NCBI GenBank assembly: GCA_016762975.1
Contig: JAESUV010000007.1
Location: 585 to 14,744, forward strand
Direction of reading: 5' to 3'
Source: Gammaproteobacteria bacterium
Lineage (GTDB): Bacteria > Pseudomonadota > Gammaproteobacteria > Pseudomonadales > Pseudohongiellaceae
Length of the DNA: 14,160 nucleotides
Shown here: piece by piece, positions 5,830-13,799 of the stretch
Layout: every line of letters begins with the position of its first letter
Numbering within the stretch: the stretch's first letter is position 1
Notes under the pieces: model-generated
Seen by the model: only the letters and a program-made list of their open reading frames with translations
What the model was told of the DNA's origin: nothing
Database searches by the model: none
Translations under genes and position numbers: made by a program

Positions 5830-7965
5830 TTAGAATCTTCCTCCTCGAAAGAAAACTGTACCCTCGTTGAACATCTCTGCGATTTTCTCTGGACTAAGCG
5901 CGTAGTTATAAAGAACAAACTCATCCACCGAACCTTGTAGCTGACCAAGGCCTGTTATCCCTGACTCGATTACACGATGTCCAATTTCCGCACCCAACTC
6001 CCATTCCCCTGCAAGTGGGATGTCTAGTATGCCTTCTCTGCGATGGATTTCGATACCGTCAAGATAGACAAGTGCTATACCGGTATCTCTACTATAGGTG
6101 TACGTGTAGTGATGCCAAACCTCAGGCGAGATAGGAGCTGCCGTAACGACTCCAGGCATTGGCCAGTAATCACTAGATTGGCTTGCCGTATAGATGGATC
6201 CAGCAGGGTCTCCCCAAAGGTAGAGAGCTCTTTCTGCGGCGCCATTGTCATTATTGATGTCCCAAGCGTTAAAAAGCATATGAAAAAGATTGGTGACAGA
6301 CGAAGTTTTCAAGTCTAGTTTTGCCCAGATTCCGATGGTGAATCCGTCTACTGGTATATCTTGCGAGCGGAAGGACTCTCCGTTCAGATTTATGTAACTT
6401 GGATTGCCATCTATTCTCGCTCCATCGCCATGGACGCCCGTTGTACTGGTTACGTTCCCGACCAATTCTCCGTCGTAGCCATTCTTGCTGCCGTCTGGGT
6501 ACACGCCATCAACCAACTCGTCAAAAGAGTAGTAAACCAGCAATCTGTCTGCGCCTATTTGCTTGTCACTTGCTATTAGCGGTAGCGATTCGCCGTGTTC
6601 TGGCTGCGGGTCTGAAGCCAGCACGGGTGCAGTATCGATAGTTCCATCGGCTCGATTTGGATAGGATCGGATATTTACCTTAGGAATTGCATCTGAGCTT
6701 CCCCACCAGTTCCCAACGGCTTGCACGTGAGTATCTTCATTAATCAGGATGTCGACACCGTTATTAAAAAATCGATTGTTTCCTGGATCAGCTGCCGTTC
6801 CCAGATCTATTGACAGCGATTCACGCCCGAGATTAGTATTTCCTACAATTATTCCTTCACGGACGTGGTAGATAGATGAATTTCTGACTTTGATTTCCTG
6901 GTGCGGAAATCCATCTAAAGTTGGCATTCTAATACCATTCCAGGTTGTATTTCGAATGATGACATTGTCCAGCGAATGGGATATATGACTGGGCACTGTG
7001 CCAAAGGCTTCCTGATAAGAATAGATGATTCCTTCGCTGCCTCCGTCAATTATTGAGTTCGTAATATTGGTAACCAGAGATCCTGTTCCACCTAGATGGA
7101 TAAGCTCGAGATTATTTTCATGAACAAGCGTGGACCCCTTTTCTACGAGTAAATTATCAAAGTTCAGAACCACGTTACTGTCGCCGAATGAGAAGCCGGC
7201 TATATGACCCCATAAGTTTTCTAGAAAGTGAGCGTTTGATAAGTTGACTGTCATATCGCCACCTTCTGCAACGTAAGCGAATCCGTGAAAATTGAATAGA
7301 CCCTCTACTGCGCCTTGGATCAGAACTTCGTTGATATTTAACACTGAATCTTCACCAAAGCTGTAGAACGAAATGCCCGCTCCTTTTGGCTTTGTTATCT
7401 CGATATGATCAATTGTATTCTCGGAGTTGACGCCCGCATACACGCCGATTCCAGAATAAAAGAATCCTATTTCGCCTTCTTGAGTAAGAAATTGCAGCCC
7501 GAATCCATAGGCAATATTGTCGAACTTTGAATGATGAATGTGATTGCCACTGGTCTCGTTGATTAAGACAGCAAAACCATAGGTGTCTGTTACCAGGACG
7601 TTAGCTACTTCGTTATCGCCAGACAGAGTAATTGCAGAGCTAAAATAGCCTTCTCTACTATCTATTATCTGTGCAACTGCAGCCTTGTCATTGGCTGTTA
7701 GAACGTCCGGTCCCAATCCTATTAGCTTCTGACCTACTTGCAGGGTAATTCCCCCGTTTAGGGCTGTCTTTGACTGCTTGATATAGATAACGTCACCTGG
7801 TGCTGAAGCTGCCTCGACATCAGATAAGAGCCCGAAGGGGCGTTTTATAGAGCCATCACCTCCCGTTACGCCGCCCTTTACATAAATGTCATCTGCGAAT
7901 GATAGTGACGAGCCAAATAGGCTTGCCACAGTGAAGACCCAAACAAATCTAAGTATTCTGCTCAT
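5830..7965 (-). CDS. Secreted right-handed beta-helix protein with C-terminal LamG-like domain
   Basis: 711 residues. Signal peptide 1-24 (cleavage near SFA-DD). Residues about 28-450 show the irregular short repeats of a parallel beta-helix (pectin-lyase-like), with many N/G turns such as NTIDHIEITKPKGAGI, SNAHFLENLWGHI and NNVIIRNTT-like steps. The segment ending NWWGSSDA (about 428) is a frequent end of such helices in surface proteins. Residues about 475-700 match a LamG/concanavalin-like jelly roll: YYSFDE, DGSKNGYDG, FTIGIWAKL, VWHHYTYTYS, VYLDGIEI and SVDEFVLYNYALS. No lyase active site can be assigned; it more likely binds carbohydrate or mediates surface contact. The start at 7965 has AAGGGA 8 bp upstream. 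It is transcribed divergently from the membrane regulator at 8325, which could control it. Ends with FFRGGRF and no sorting signal. Confidence 0.8.
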   Translation of the reverse strand: MSRILRFVWVFTVASLFGSSLSFADDIYVKGGVTGGDGSIKRPFGLLSDVEAASAPGDVIYIKQSKTALNGGITLQVGQKLIGLGPDVLTANDKAAVAQIIDSREGYFSSAITLSGDNEVANVLVTDTYGFAVLINETSGNHIHHSKFDNIAYGFGLQFLTQEGEIGFFYSGIGVYAGVNSENTIDHIEITKPKGAGISFYSFGEDSVLNINEVLIQGAVEGLFNFHGFAYVAEGGDMTVNLSNAHFLENLWGHIAGFSFGDSNVVLNFDNLLVEKGSTLVHENNLELIHLGGTGSLVTNITNSIIDGGSEGIIYSYQEAFGTVPSHISHSLDNVIIRNTTWNGIRMPTLDGFPHQEIKVRNSSIYHVREGIIVGNTNLGRESLSIDLGTAADPGNNRFFNNGVDILINEDTHVQAVGNWWGSSDAIPKVNIRSYPNRADGTIDTAPVLASDPQPEHGESLPLIASDKQIGADRLLVYYSFDELVDGVYPDGSKNGYDGELVGNVTSTTGVHGDGARIDGNPSYINLNGESFRSQDIPVDGFTIGIWAKLDLKTSSVTNLFHMLFNAWDINNDNGAAERALYLWGDPAGSIYTASQSSDYWPMPGVVTAAPISPEVWHHYTYTYSRDTGIALVYLDGIEIHRREGILDIPLAGEWELGAEIGHRVIESGITGLGQLQGSVDEFVLYNYALSPEKIAEMFNEGTVFFRGGRF

Positions 7966-8324
7966 AATCTGTTCCCTTAATTTTGTACCATTTTGTTGCT
8001 TGGCTAGACTTGTACTTCGGATGCGGATATTCGAGTTGATAAGATATATATACTGATAGTGCCAGCTTAAATGGCGGTTTCAGCATGCCCATTGGCTCTA
8101 TGCTCATCCACTGTGCTACCTGAACTACAAATTACTGCTTGAGATTAAGCCTTCGTGCTCGAAATTCCCTGTTGTATTTGTTAAGGTTTCTTATGTTTAT
8201 ATTAAGGCAGAATTTTAAATGCGAGTTGAATCAATAGGTTAAACAGAACCAATCTGATGCGCTCTACTCGAGGAGTCAGGTAATCCCTACTACTGAGCAC
8301 AGCTTCAATCTACTTGATTGCACA
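7966..8324. promoter_or_regulatory. Divergent intergenic region between LamG gene and regulator
   Basis: About 360 bp, AT-rich in parts (AAGATATATATACTG at 8040-8054). It must contain the promoters of both divergent genes, but no convincing -35/-10 pair can be named. GAGGAG at 8270-8275 looks like a ribosome site for the plus-strand gene. The region is the obvious place for a regulator operator. Confidence 0.35.
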
Positions 8325-10547
8325 GTGTTTCCGAACCGGAATGTAATTGCGGGTCCATGCGGTGAGCAACATATCGAGCCCAAGGCGATGCGGGTGCTGT
8401 TATTGCTGGTCGAACAGCCGAACATTGTCATAAGCCGTCAGTATCTGCTCGATAGTGTGTGGCCGGAAACCTACTCTGGCGAGGAGGCACTTACGCGGTG
8501 TATTTCCTTGCTGCGTGCTAATTTGGGAGAAAATAGACAGGCTCGGCGTTTTATCGAGACTGTGTCCAAATCTGGCTATCGACTCATAGCGCCTGTGGTA
8601 GCCTCTACCTCAACAGCACAAACGCGCAGCAGTGCGGGCACGAATCGTACACTCGTCTATACAGCTTTCTCGCTGGTGTTGCTGGCGGCAGGATTTCAGG
8701 TAGCCGCTCGGTTTTTTCTTCCCGGACAGCAGGCCGCAAATCAAGCCAGTTTCGAAACACGCTCCTCACAAAATTTTCCAGTCGTGCGCTTTACTATTTC
8801 GGTGGGAGAAGAGGCTGAACTCTTTCTGGGAGGGGTTCAAGACACCACATATGGACGACCGGATTCCCCATCGCTGGCGATATCTAATGACGGCAATCTG
8901 CTGGTTTATTCCGGCTGGAAAGACGGGCCAGATAAAGACGCTTCGCAGCTGTATGTGCGGCGACTGGACGAGGAAAGAGCCGAACCCATAGCAGGAACAG
9001 AAGGCGGACAAGGCCCTTTCTTATCGCCGGACGACGAGTGGGTAGGCTTCTTCGCCGGGAAAGGGCTGCATAGAGTCCCACTGGGTGGTGGTAATGTTGA
9101 GACCATCGTTGCTGACGTTAGTCAGCGGGGATTTTCTGCGAGCTGGGGCGATGATGGAACCATTGTCTACACCGATGACTTCAGCCTGTATCAGGTGGCG
9201 GCAAGCGGCGGCAATAGGACGTTGATACTTGATCCGCGTGGTGAAACCCAGGCGTCTGAATACACGCAGCCACATCTTTTTCCGGGTAGTAAACTGTTGC
9301 TGTTGGCTGCAAGATCTAGAACGCGAAATCCAGAACTGGCTGAAATTATTGCGCTGAACCTCGCTACGGGAACTCAGACACCGTTGTTGATTAACGCGAT
9401 GAATCCGATCTACGTGGCTGCGACCAGACATCTGCTGTTTATGCGACAAGGAACGCTAATGGCCGTCGGCTTCGATGCGGATCTGATGACCATAGAAGGT
9501 GAACCTGTTATCGTCCAGGAAGACGTTCTGCAGGCTCTTGATATGCCAAATGTAGCCAATAACACTGGCACTGCGGCTCTAGGCATTTCTGCTACTGGAC
9601 ACCTCATCTACGCCAAGGGTGGTGTTTTTAAAAAGCATCCTGAAGTGATAATGCGGGTACCAGTGGATGGCGAAGCGCAGCCGTTCTCCTCGATTCCGCC
9701 TGCACCTGTTATACACCCTCGACTATCTCCCGATGGTAGTCGCCTCGCCTTCATTGAGCCCACTGGTATCGGAGGAAATCTATTGGTGCACAATTTGGAG
9801 AACGATGTCACACAGTTGCTCAGCACAGGACCCTTCAGGAATGCAGCTCCGGTGTGGAGCCCGGATGGGAATTCAATCGCGTTTTCTTCCAACAGAACTG
9901 GCGGTTTTTTCAATATTTATAGCATTGCCGCAGACGGTAGCGATAAGAATCCACAACGGCTGGCACCTTCAGCCCGAGAGCAAACTACGCTTTCCTGGTC
10001 GGTCGACGGCACCATCGCCTACTTTGAGGCTAATGACATCTGGATTATTCCACCAGGAGAGGAGCCCAAGCCGTTCTTTACCTCAGATGCGCGGGAGTTA
10101 TATGCAAGCTTTTCACCCAATGGCGAGTGGCTTGCCTACAGCGCCTATAGTTCCATTGAACGGGAATCGATTGGAGTTTACGTGCGACCTTATCCGGGGC
10201 CAGGCGCTGCGATTTTGGTTTCCGGTGATCGTGGCTTAGCTCCGACCTGGTCTCCCGACGGTTCGCAGCTCTATTTTAGACAGGAAGGTCGAATGATGGT
10301 GGTCGATATGATCGCTGACAGCCCACCCCGCGCCCGGGTACTGATAGATGAGTGGCGCTACGAACCGACCACTCCAGCGAGAAATTATGACGTGCTTCCG
10401 GATGGTTCCTTCATTGCCGTTGTGATGGCGGACAGGGTTAGCGCTTCACCAGCAGATCAGCTGAGCACCCGCCTTCAGAACGTGGTTACAGAATTTAATG
10501 TCGTCTTGAATTTTGCTCAGGAACTACGGCAGCGGATGGTGAATTGA
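8325..10547 (+). CDS. CadC-type membrane transcriptional regulator with TolB-like beta-propeller
   Basis: 740 residues from GTG 8325. Residues 1-90 form an OmpR/CadC-type winged helix (EPKAMRVLLLL, SRQYLLDSVWP, LTRCISLLRANLG, IETVSKSGYRL). A membrane helix follows at about 109-132, and the rest is a periplasmic propeller with repeated PD40/WD40-like motifs: LSPDDEWVGF, RLSPDGSRLAF, WSPDGNSIAF, FSPNGEWLAY and WSPDGSQLYF. Such proteins sense outside the membrane and bind DNA inside. The start is a problem: family homology seems to begin upstream (SFNLLDCTVFPNRN) and the frame is open back to 8238, with GAGGAG at 8270-8275, but no ATG, GTG or TTG follows in frame before 8325; ATC 8283 lies at ideal distance. 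It is divergent from the LamG gene, a natural regulatory target. Confidence 0.85.
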   Translation: MFPNRNVIAGPCGEQHIEPKAMRVLLLLVEQPNIVISRQYLLDSVWPETYSGEEALTRCISLLRANLGENRQARRFIETVSKSGYRLIAPVVASTSTAQTRSSAGTNRTLVYTAFSLVLLAAGFQVAARFFLPGQQAANQASFETRSSQNFPVVRFTISVGEEAELFLGGVQDTTYGRPDSPSLAISNDGNLLVYSGWKDGPDKDASQLYVRRLDEERAEPIAGTEGGQGPFLSPDDEWVGFFAGKGLHRVPLGGGNVETIVADVSQRGFSASWGDDGTIVYTDDFSLYQVAASGGNRTLILDPRGETQASEYTQPHLFPGSKLLLLAARSRTRNPELAEIIALNLATGTQTPLLINAMNPIYVAATRHLLFMRQGTLMAVGFDADLMTIEGEPVIVQEDVLQALDMPNVANNTGTAALGISATGHLIYAKGGVFKKHPEVIMRVPVDGEAQPFSSIPPAPVIHPRLSPDGSRLAFIEPTGIGGNLLVHNLENDVTQLLSTGPFRNAAPVWSPDGNSIAFSSNRTGGFFNIYSIAADGSDKNPQRLAPSAREQTTLSWSVDGTIAYFEANDIWIIPPGEEPKPFFTSDARELYASFSPNGEWLAYSAYSSIERESIGVYVRPYPGPGAAILVSGDRGLAPTWSPDGSQLYFRQEGRMMVVDMIADSPPRARVLIDEWRYEPTTPARNYDVLPDGSFIAVVMADRVSASPADQLSTRLQNVVTEFNVVLNFAQELRQRMVN

Positions 10548-10657
10548 ATTGAGAGGCGATTCCAATTCGCTCAGTTAAAAAATTATGAGCAGAATAATTA
10601 TTATTCGAGTCGGGAGTGTCTACTCCAGCCAATAGCGGTCATAAACGCCCGCAACAA

Positions 10658-10693
10658 AGGAGTGCGCTTTAGCACATCCTACTTTGATTTTTT
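10658..10693 (+). terminator. Probable rho-independent terminator of the regulator gene
   Basis: AGGAGTGC (10658-10665), loop GCTTTA, then GCAC and TCCT with one bulged A (10672-10680), followed after seven bases by six T residues (10688-10693). About 110 bp past the stop of the regulator. The gap before the T-run weakens the call. Confidence 0.45.
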
Positions 10694-10733
10694 CTAATGT
10701 TTCGTATACACGGAATTCCAGTAATTAGGATCA

Positions 10734-10940
10734 CTAAATTTGCTCTTGAACATGAGCTGATAAAATTTCATTGGCTGGTATCAATAAAATCAAGCGTTGA
10801 AGTATGTTGCCTATTTGGTTTTTCAGTAGCCGTAAATCTTCAACAAGTGTCTCATTACCTTCCAATTCGGCCAAGAGTCTATCTTTTGCTTGTTGATCTA
10901 ACGGTTGTCTACCAGCATTAATATGTAGTGGCCAAATTAA
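10734..10940 (-). pseudogene. Possible gene fragment, C-terminal part only
   Basis: A minus-strand frame is open for 68 codons between stops at 10941-10943 and 10734-10736 but has no start codon at its upstream end. The translation has protein-like composition with helical, coiled-coil-like spacing: QPLDQQAKDRLLAELEG, then NETLVEDLRLLKNQIGNIL, ending SAHVQEQI. I do not recognise the family. The inverted repeat at 10925-10952 lies at its broken end, so a mobile element may have truncated it. It may also be chance. Confidence 0.3.
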
Positions 10941-10952
10941 CTATGCCACTAC
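10925..10952. repeat. Inverted repeat GTAGTGGC / GCCACTAC
   Basis: GTAGTGGC (10925-10932) and GCCACTAC (10945-10952) form an 8-bp perfect stem with a 12-nt loop. It is the junction between the broken minus-strand frame and the GAATTAAT repeats to the right. Confidence 0.45.
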
Positions 10953-10975
10953 AACTGAAGTATTTGAATTAATGT

Positions 10976-11005
10976 GAATTAATGGGGACAGAATTAATGG
11001 GGACA
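10976..11005. repeat. Tandem 15-bp direct repeat GAATTAATGGGGACA
   Basis: GAATTAATGGGGACA is present twice head to tail (10976-10990, 10991-11005), with a further GAATTAAT at 10966. The second copy runs into the left arm of the following palindrome, as if the palindrome end had been duplicated. Confidence 0.7.
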
Positions 11006-11058
11006 GATTTATTTAAATGAGAAACCCGCTCCGAAAAATAAATCTGTCCCCATTTATT
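10996..11058. repeat. GGGGACAGA-type (REP/RAYT-like) palindrome, copy 2
   Basis: AATGGGGACAGATTTATTT (10996-11014) and its exact reverse complement (11036-11054) form a 19-bp perfect stem with a 21-nt loop. The 55 bp from 11004 to 11058 are identical to 1692-1746. Immediately to the right lies the same IS6-family remnant as in copy 1, with a ~55-bp deletion at the junction. Confidence 0.65.
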
Positions 11059-11178
11059 AACATTGTTGGAGTGGGGTATTGGCTTCGATGAATCTCGAGC
11101 AAAACTCGGTGGCGCTTGTACATTTTTGATCGGTTCATGCACCAAAGTCTGACAGATTGAGAACTAACTTGTCAGCAC
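11059..11178 (-). mobile_element. IS6-family right-end remnant
   Basis: These 120 bp match 1804-1923 with five substitutions and no gap (about 96% identity). They contain the decayed transposase start (minus-strand ATG in GGTTCATGC) and the right terminal repeat CTAACTTGTCAGCAC. No left half is present. It precedes the S41 gene, whose other side has a left-end remnant in the same orientation. Confidence 0.7.
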
Positions 11179-11286
11179 AGAACGGATAGACTTAAGCTGG
11201 GATAGCATTTATTCTTCTTATTACTCTGAATCCAATGCTGCCGTCGAATTGGCCAATGGTTGCCCGTATAGGGGAAAGACTCTTAC

Positions 11287-12735
11287 ATGAAACAACTGAA
11301 GAAAATCGGCGCTGTGCTTATTGCACTTATTGCGATTGTAAGTTTGTCGTCGCATCTCTACATAGATTACCGGACAGCAGTCGCTCAGAGGCAACTTCAA
11401 TCATCTTTCACAAGAGAGAATTTCTCTCCCAAAGAAATTCGGCAAGACATTGCTCATCTCCGATCTCTGTTGGAGAATGTGCATCCGCAGGCAATTCCCT
11501 CTTTCCCACTTGGTGATCCGGGAACAGCACTAACGGAGTTGGCAATAACAATCGACCATTCACTCACGAAGCTCGCCTTCTATCGAGTAATTGCTCCTGT
11601 TGGCAACCTGTTAAATGATGAGCATACGATGGTGTTTCCGTCAGAAATTGACTCGCAGGGTATTTATGACTCAGAAGTCAGGCTTTTCCCTTTTGATATT
11701 CAATTTGTGGACAAGAGGTTATTCGTCGCGAGAAATGTGTCGGGCCAAACCAGCATACAACCCGGCATGGAGATTCTTTCTATTAATGGTATATCAGTAG
11801 AAGAGTTGCGCATATCCATGAGTAGATACTACTCGGGGACACGAGACGAACAGAAGCTGTTCTACGTGCAGGAAAATTTCAGAGAAGCGCTCTATTTCGT
11901 TTTTGGTTTTGGCGAAAGTTTTGAATTGAATGTTCGCGGTGCGGAACCCAGTGATATCAAGAGTTACACGGTTACGGGGAATAAATTCTCCAAGCCGGAA
12001 TTGCAGGAATTTCATTACGAAGTAGTTGGCACCGATACCATCCTTTTTACCTACAATGCGTTCGGGGACAAGGAGGGCACATTTACAGATTTCTTGCAGG
12101 AAATGTTCACTGTTGCCCAACAAAGCAATATCCAGCATCTCATTATTGATATCCGTAGTAACCAAGGCGGTGCGACCGCATACGGTGATGAAATCATCGC
12201 TTATCTAGTTGCCGAGCCCTTCACGCAAATGTCACGCGCAGACGTCACTATCAGTGAAGACGTTAAAAACAATTTTATCAGTAATGTGCCCGCATTCATT
12301 AGGTGGTTTCCCATTCAGTATTTCCATCCATTGTTAAAACCCCTTTGGAGGGGCGAAGTTGGGGAAATAGCCAGCATGTCGTTTGACCCCATCGTGCCTG
12401 AACACAACAAGCTACGCTTTACTGGTGATGTTTATGTTCTTCTGGGTCCGGGCGCGATGTCCAGCGCTAGCCTGTTTGCAGCGACAATAAAGGAATACGA
12501 AGCGGGCACGTTGATCGGCGAGGCAGCAGGTGGGTACGCTACGCTGTACGGCAACGTTATTAATGCTTATCTTCCCAACTCAGGACTGAAAGTCTGGATG
12601 CCCACGAGCGTAATTTATGGCAACGGAACGGGCCCCATAGTGCCTGACTATATAGTTACGCAAACCGTGACTGATTTGCTTGAAGGAAGGGATACGGTAC
12701 TGGAATTTTGCCAGGACCTTTCGCGGTCTGAATAG
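11287..12735 (+). CDS. Exported S41-family (C-terminal-processing-like) serine peptidase
   Basis: 482 residues with an N-terminal signal or anchor (MKQLKK then hydrophobic 8-22; no clear cleavage site, so it may stay membrane-bound facing the periplasm). LLNDEHTMV (108-116) matches the conserved D-x-H-T stretch of S41 peptidases. A PDZ-like segment lies around 140-180 (IQPGMEILSINGISVEEL). The core has IIDIRSNQGG (286-295) and VLLGPGAMSSASLFA (384-398), where S393 is the probable nucleophile, then GTLIGEAAGG. The overall pattern is closer to tricorn/IRBP-like S41 proteins than to CtpA. The start at 11287 has GGGGA 11 bp upstream. The gene lies alone between an IS6-family right-end remnant and a left end that begins 2 bp after the stop, so it looks like IS-carried cargo. 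Substrate unknown. Confidence 0.8.
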   Translation: MKQLKKIGAVLIALIAIVSLSSHLYIDYRTAVAQRQLQSSFTRENFSPKEIRQDIAHLRSLLENVHPQAIPSFPLGDPGTALTELAITIDHSLTKLAFYRVIAPVGNLLNDEHTMVFPSEIDSQGIYDSEVRLFPFDIQFVDKRLFVARNVSGQTSIQPGMEILSINGISVEELRISMSRYYSGTRDEQKLFYVQENFREALYFVFGFGESFELNVRGAEPSDIKSYTVTGNKFSKPELQEFHYEVVGTDTILFTYNAFGDKEGTFTDFLQEMFTVAQQSNIQHLIIDIRSNQGGATAYGDEIIAYLVAEPFTQMSRADVTISEDVKNNFISNVPAFIRWFPIQYFHPLLKPLWRGEVGEIASMSFDPIVPEHNKLRFTGDVYVLLGPGAMSSASLFAATIKEYEAGTLIGEAAGGYATLYGNVINAYLPNSGLKVWMPTSVIYGNGTGPIVPDYIVTQTVTDLLEGRDTVLEFCQDLSRSE

Positions 12736-12737
12736 AC

Positions 12738-12817
12738 GGTATTGACAAGTTAACTACCTATGTCGAATAAAACTCCAAGCAGACCTTTCTATATCGCCAC
12801 CACCTTTTCCCAAGACG
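12738..12817 (-). mobile_element. IS6-family left-end remnant
   Basis: GGTATTGACAAGTTAAC (12738-12754) is followed by about 65 bp matching the left end of the intact element, including TATATCGCC and TTTTCCCAAG that encode the transposase C-terminus on the minus strand. Homology stops near 12817. It starts 2 bp after the S41 stop codon. Confidence 0.7.
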
Positions 12818-12974
12818 CTATGTAACGCTGCCGAATAGGGCAAAATTCAACATGATACTGAATGCTCAAGGCCGGAAGCGCTCGATGCATAGAACATATG
12901 GAAATCATATTAGCTAAGGATGTTTCGATTGATGAGCTAGCCGCCGCGTGTTTATAAACAAACTATAGAGAGAA
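12818..12974. other. Intergenic spacer between two IS left ends
   Basis: 157 bp of unexplained sequence. It contains the 22-bp near-copy (12863-12884) of 1031-1052 and a 19-codon reading frame (12898-12957, MEIILAKDVSIDELAAACL) that could be the start of a truncated gene but has no ribosome site. Confidence 0.3.
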
Positions 12975-13748
12975 GGTATTGATAAGTTAACTGCCTAAAT
13001 CGAGAAAAAGTTCAATTAGACATTCCTATATCGCCGCTACCTCTCCCCAAGCTGCAAAGGCACGCATGCGGAAATATCGATAATTCTCTGCCGATACCAA
13101 GATTGAACAAGTTATAAACCGCTGCATGCGCACCCAAGAAACGCTGTGCCTGCTGCATTGATTTAAACTTACGCATGCCCCGCTCTCTCACTCGCGTTGG
13201 CTCATGCGAAAGCTCTGCGCGATTGTTGGCATATTGCGATGTATCGTGAATTGTCTCTAGAATCAGTTCTCTGTGAGCTACGTTATAGCTTCGCAATTTG
13301 TCCGTGACAATCTTGCGTGGTTCGCCGCGGTATTTACGCAACAGCCGCCTAAAGAAGCGCTTTGCAGCCCCTCCATCTCGTCGCTTCTGCAAGAATACAT
13401 CAACAACCTCACCATCCTGATCCACAGCACGCCATAGGTAATGCTTTCCCTGTATATTAATGAACACCTCATCAATGAAGAAAGTGTCGCCGTAGCCCTG
13501 ATGTTTCCTTCTTAATCTTTGGGCATATTTCGAGCCAAATTTATTGCACCATAGCCGAATGGTTTCGTAGCTGACAGTGATGCCCCGCTCGGCCATCAAG
13601 TCTTCGACGTCACGATGACTCAAATTGAATCGGTGGTAAAGCCACACGGCGTATTGGATGATTTCAGGTGGAAATCGGTGGCGCTTGTATATTTTTGATT
13701 GGCTCATGCGCTTAATCCTGCCAGATTGGGGGTTAACTTGTCAGTACC
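12975..13748 (-). mobile_element. IS6-family insertion sequence, apparently intact (774 bp)
   Basis: Terminal repeats GGTATTGATAAGTTAAC (12975-12991) and the complement of GTTAACTTGTCAGTACC (13732-13748) match at 15 of 17 positions. One transposase gene fills the element, as usual for IS6. The 8 bp on the left (AGAGAGAA) and right (CATTTTTT) are not a target duplication. IS6-family elements move replicatively and cause adjacent deletions, which would explain the missing duplication and the loss of the tRNA part of att module C on its right. Confidence 0.85.
13012..13707 (-). CDS. IS6-family DDE transposase
   Basis: 231 residues, close to the usual ~230-240 of the family. An N-terminal helix-turn-helix (about 12-58: FPPEIIQYAVWLY through SYETIRLWCNKFG) is followed by the DDE catalytic core: D79 in FFIDEVF, D136 in IVTDKLRSY and E165 in NNRAELSHEPTR, the last followed by the family's RERGMRKFKS stretch. 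It makes cointegrates by replicative transposition, which is the family's known mode. The start ATG 13707 lies 41 bp inside the right terminal repeat. The frame is intact with no stop or shift, so it could be active and could mobilise the related solo ends in this window if their sequences are still recognised. No separate resolvase is present. Confidence 0.9.
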   Translation of the reverse strand: MSQSKIYKRHRFPPEIIQYAVWLYHRFNLSHRDVEDLMAERGITVSYETIRLWCNKFGSKYAQRLRRKHQGYGDTFFIDEVFINIQGKHYLWRAVDQDGEVVDVFLQKRRDGGAAKRFFRRLLRKYRGEPRKIVTDKLRSYNVAHRELILETIHDTSQYANNRAELSHEPTRVRERGMRKFKSMQQAQRFLGAHAAVYNLFNLGIGRELSIFPHACLCSLGRGSGDIGMSN

Positions 13749-13759
13749 CATTTTTTTGC

Positions 13760-13799
13760 TTGCACACAGCAAGCACACTTCTTTTTAGTAGTTGCACAC
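13760..13799. repeat. TTGCACAC iteron triplet C (truncated att module)
   Basis: TTGCACAC 13760-13767, AAGCACAC 13771-13778 and TTGCACAC 13792-13799 repeat the 11/21-bp spacing of copies A and B, with the same CTTCTTTTT stretch between. To the left only a run of seven T (13751-13757) remains before the IS right end at 13748; the tRNA fragment and hairpin are gone. Confidence 0.6.

Noticed and set aside
9021..9449. Long minus-strand ORFs inside the regulator gene (for example 142 codons)
   Set aside because: They are antisense shadows of a clearly coding propeller frame and have no domain pattern of their own.
12967..13756. 8-bp target duplication around the intact IS
   Set aside because: Left AGAGAGAA and right CATTTTTT do not match, so no duplication is claimed.
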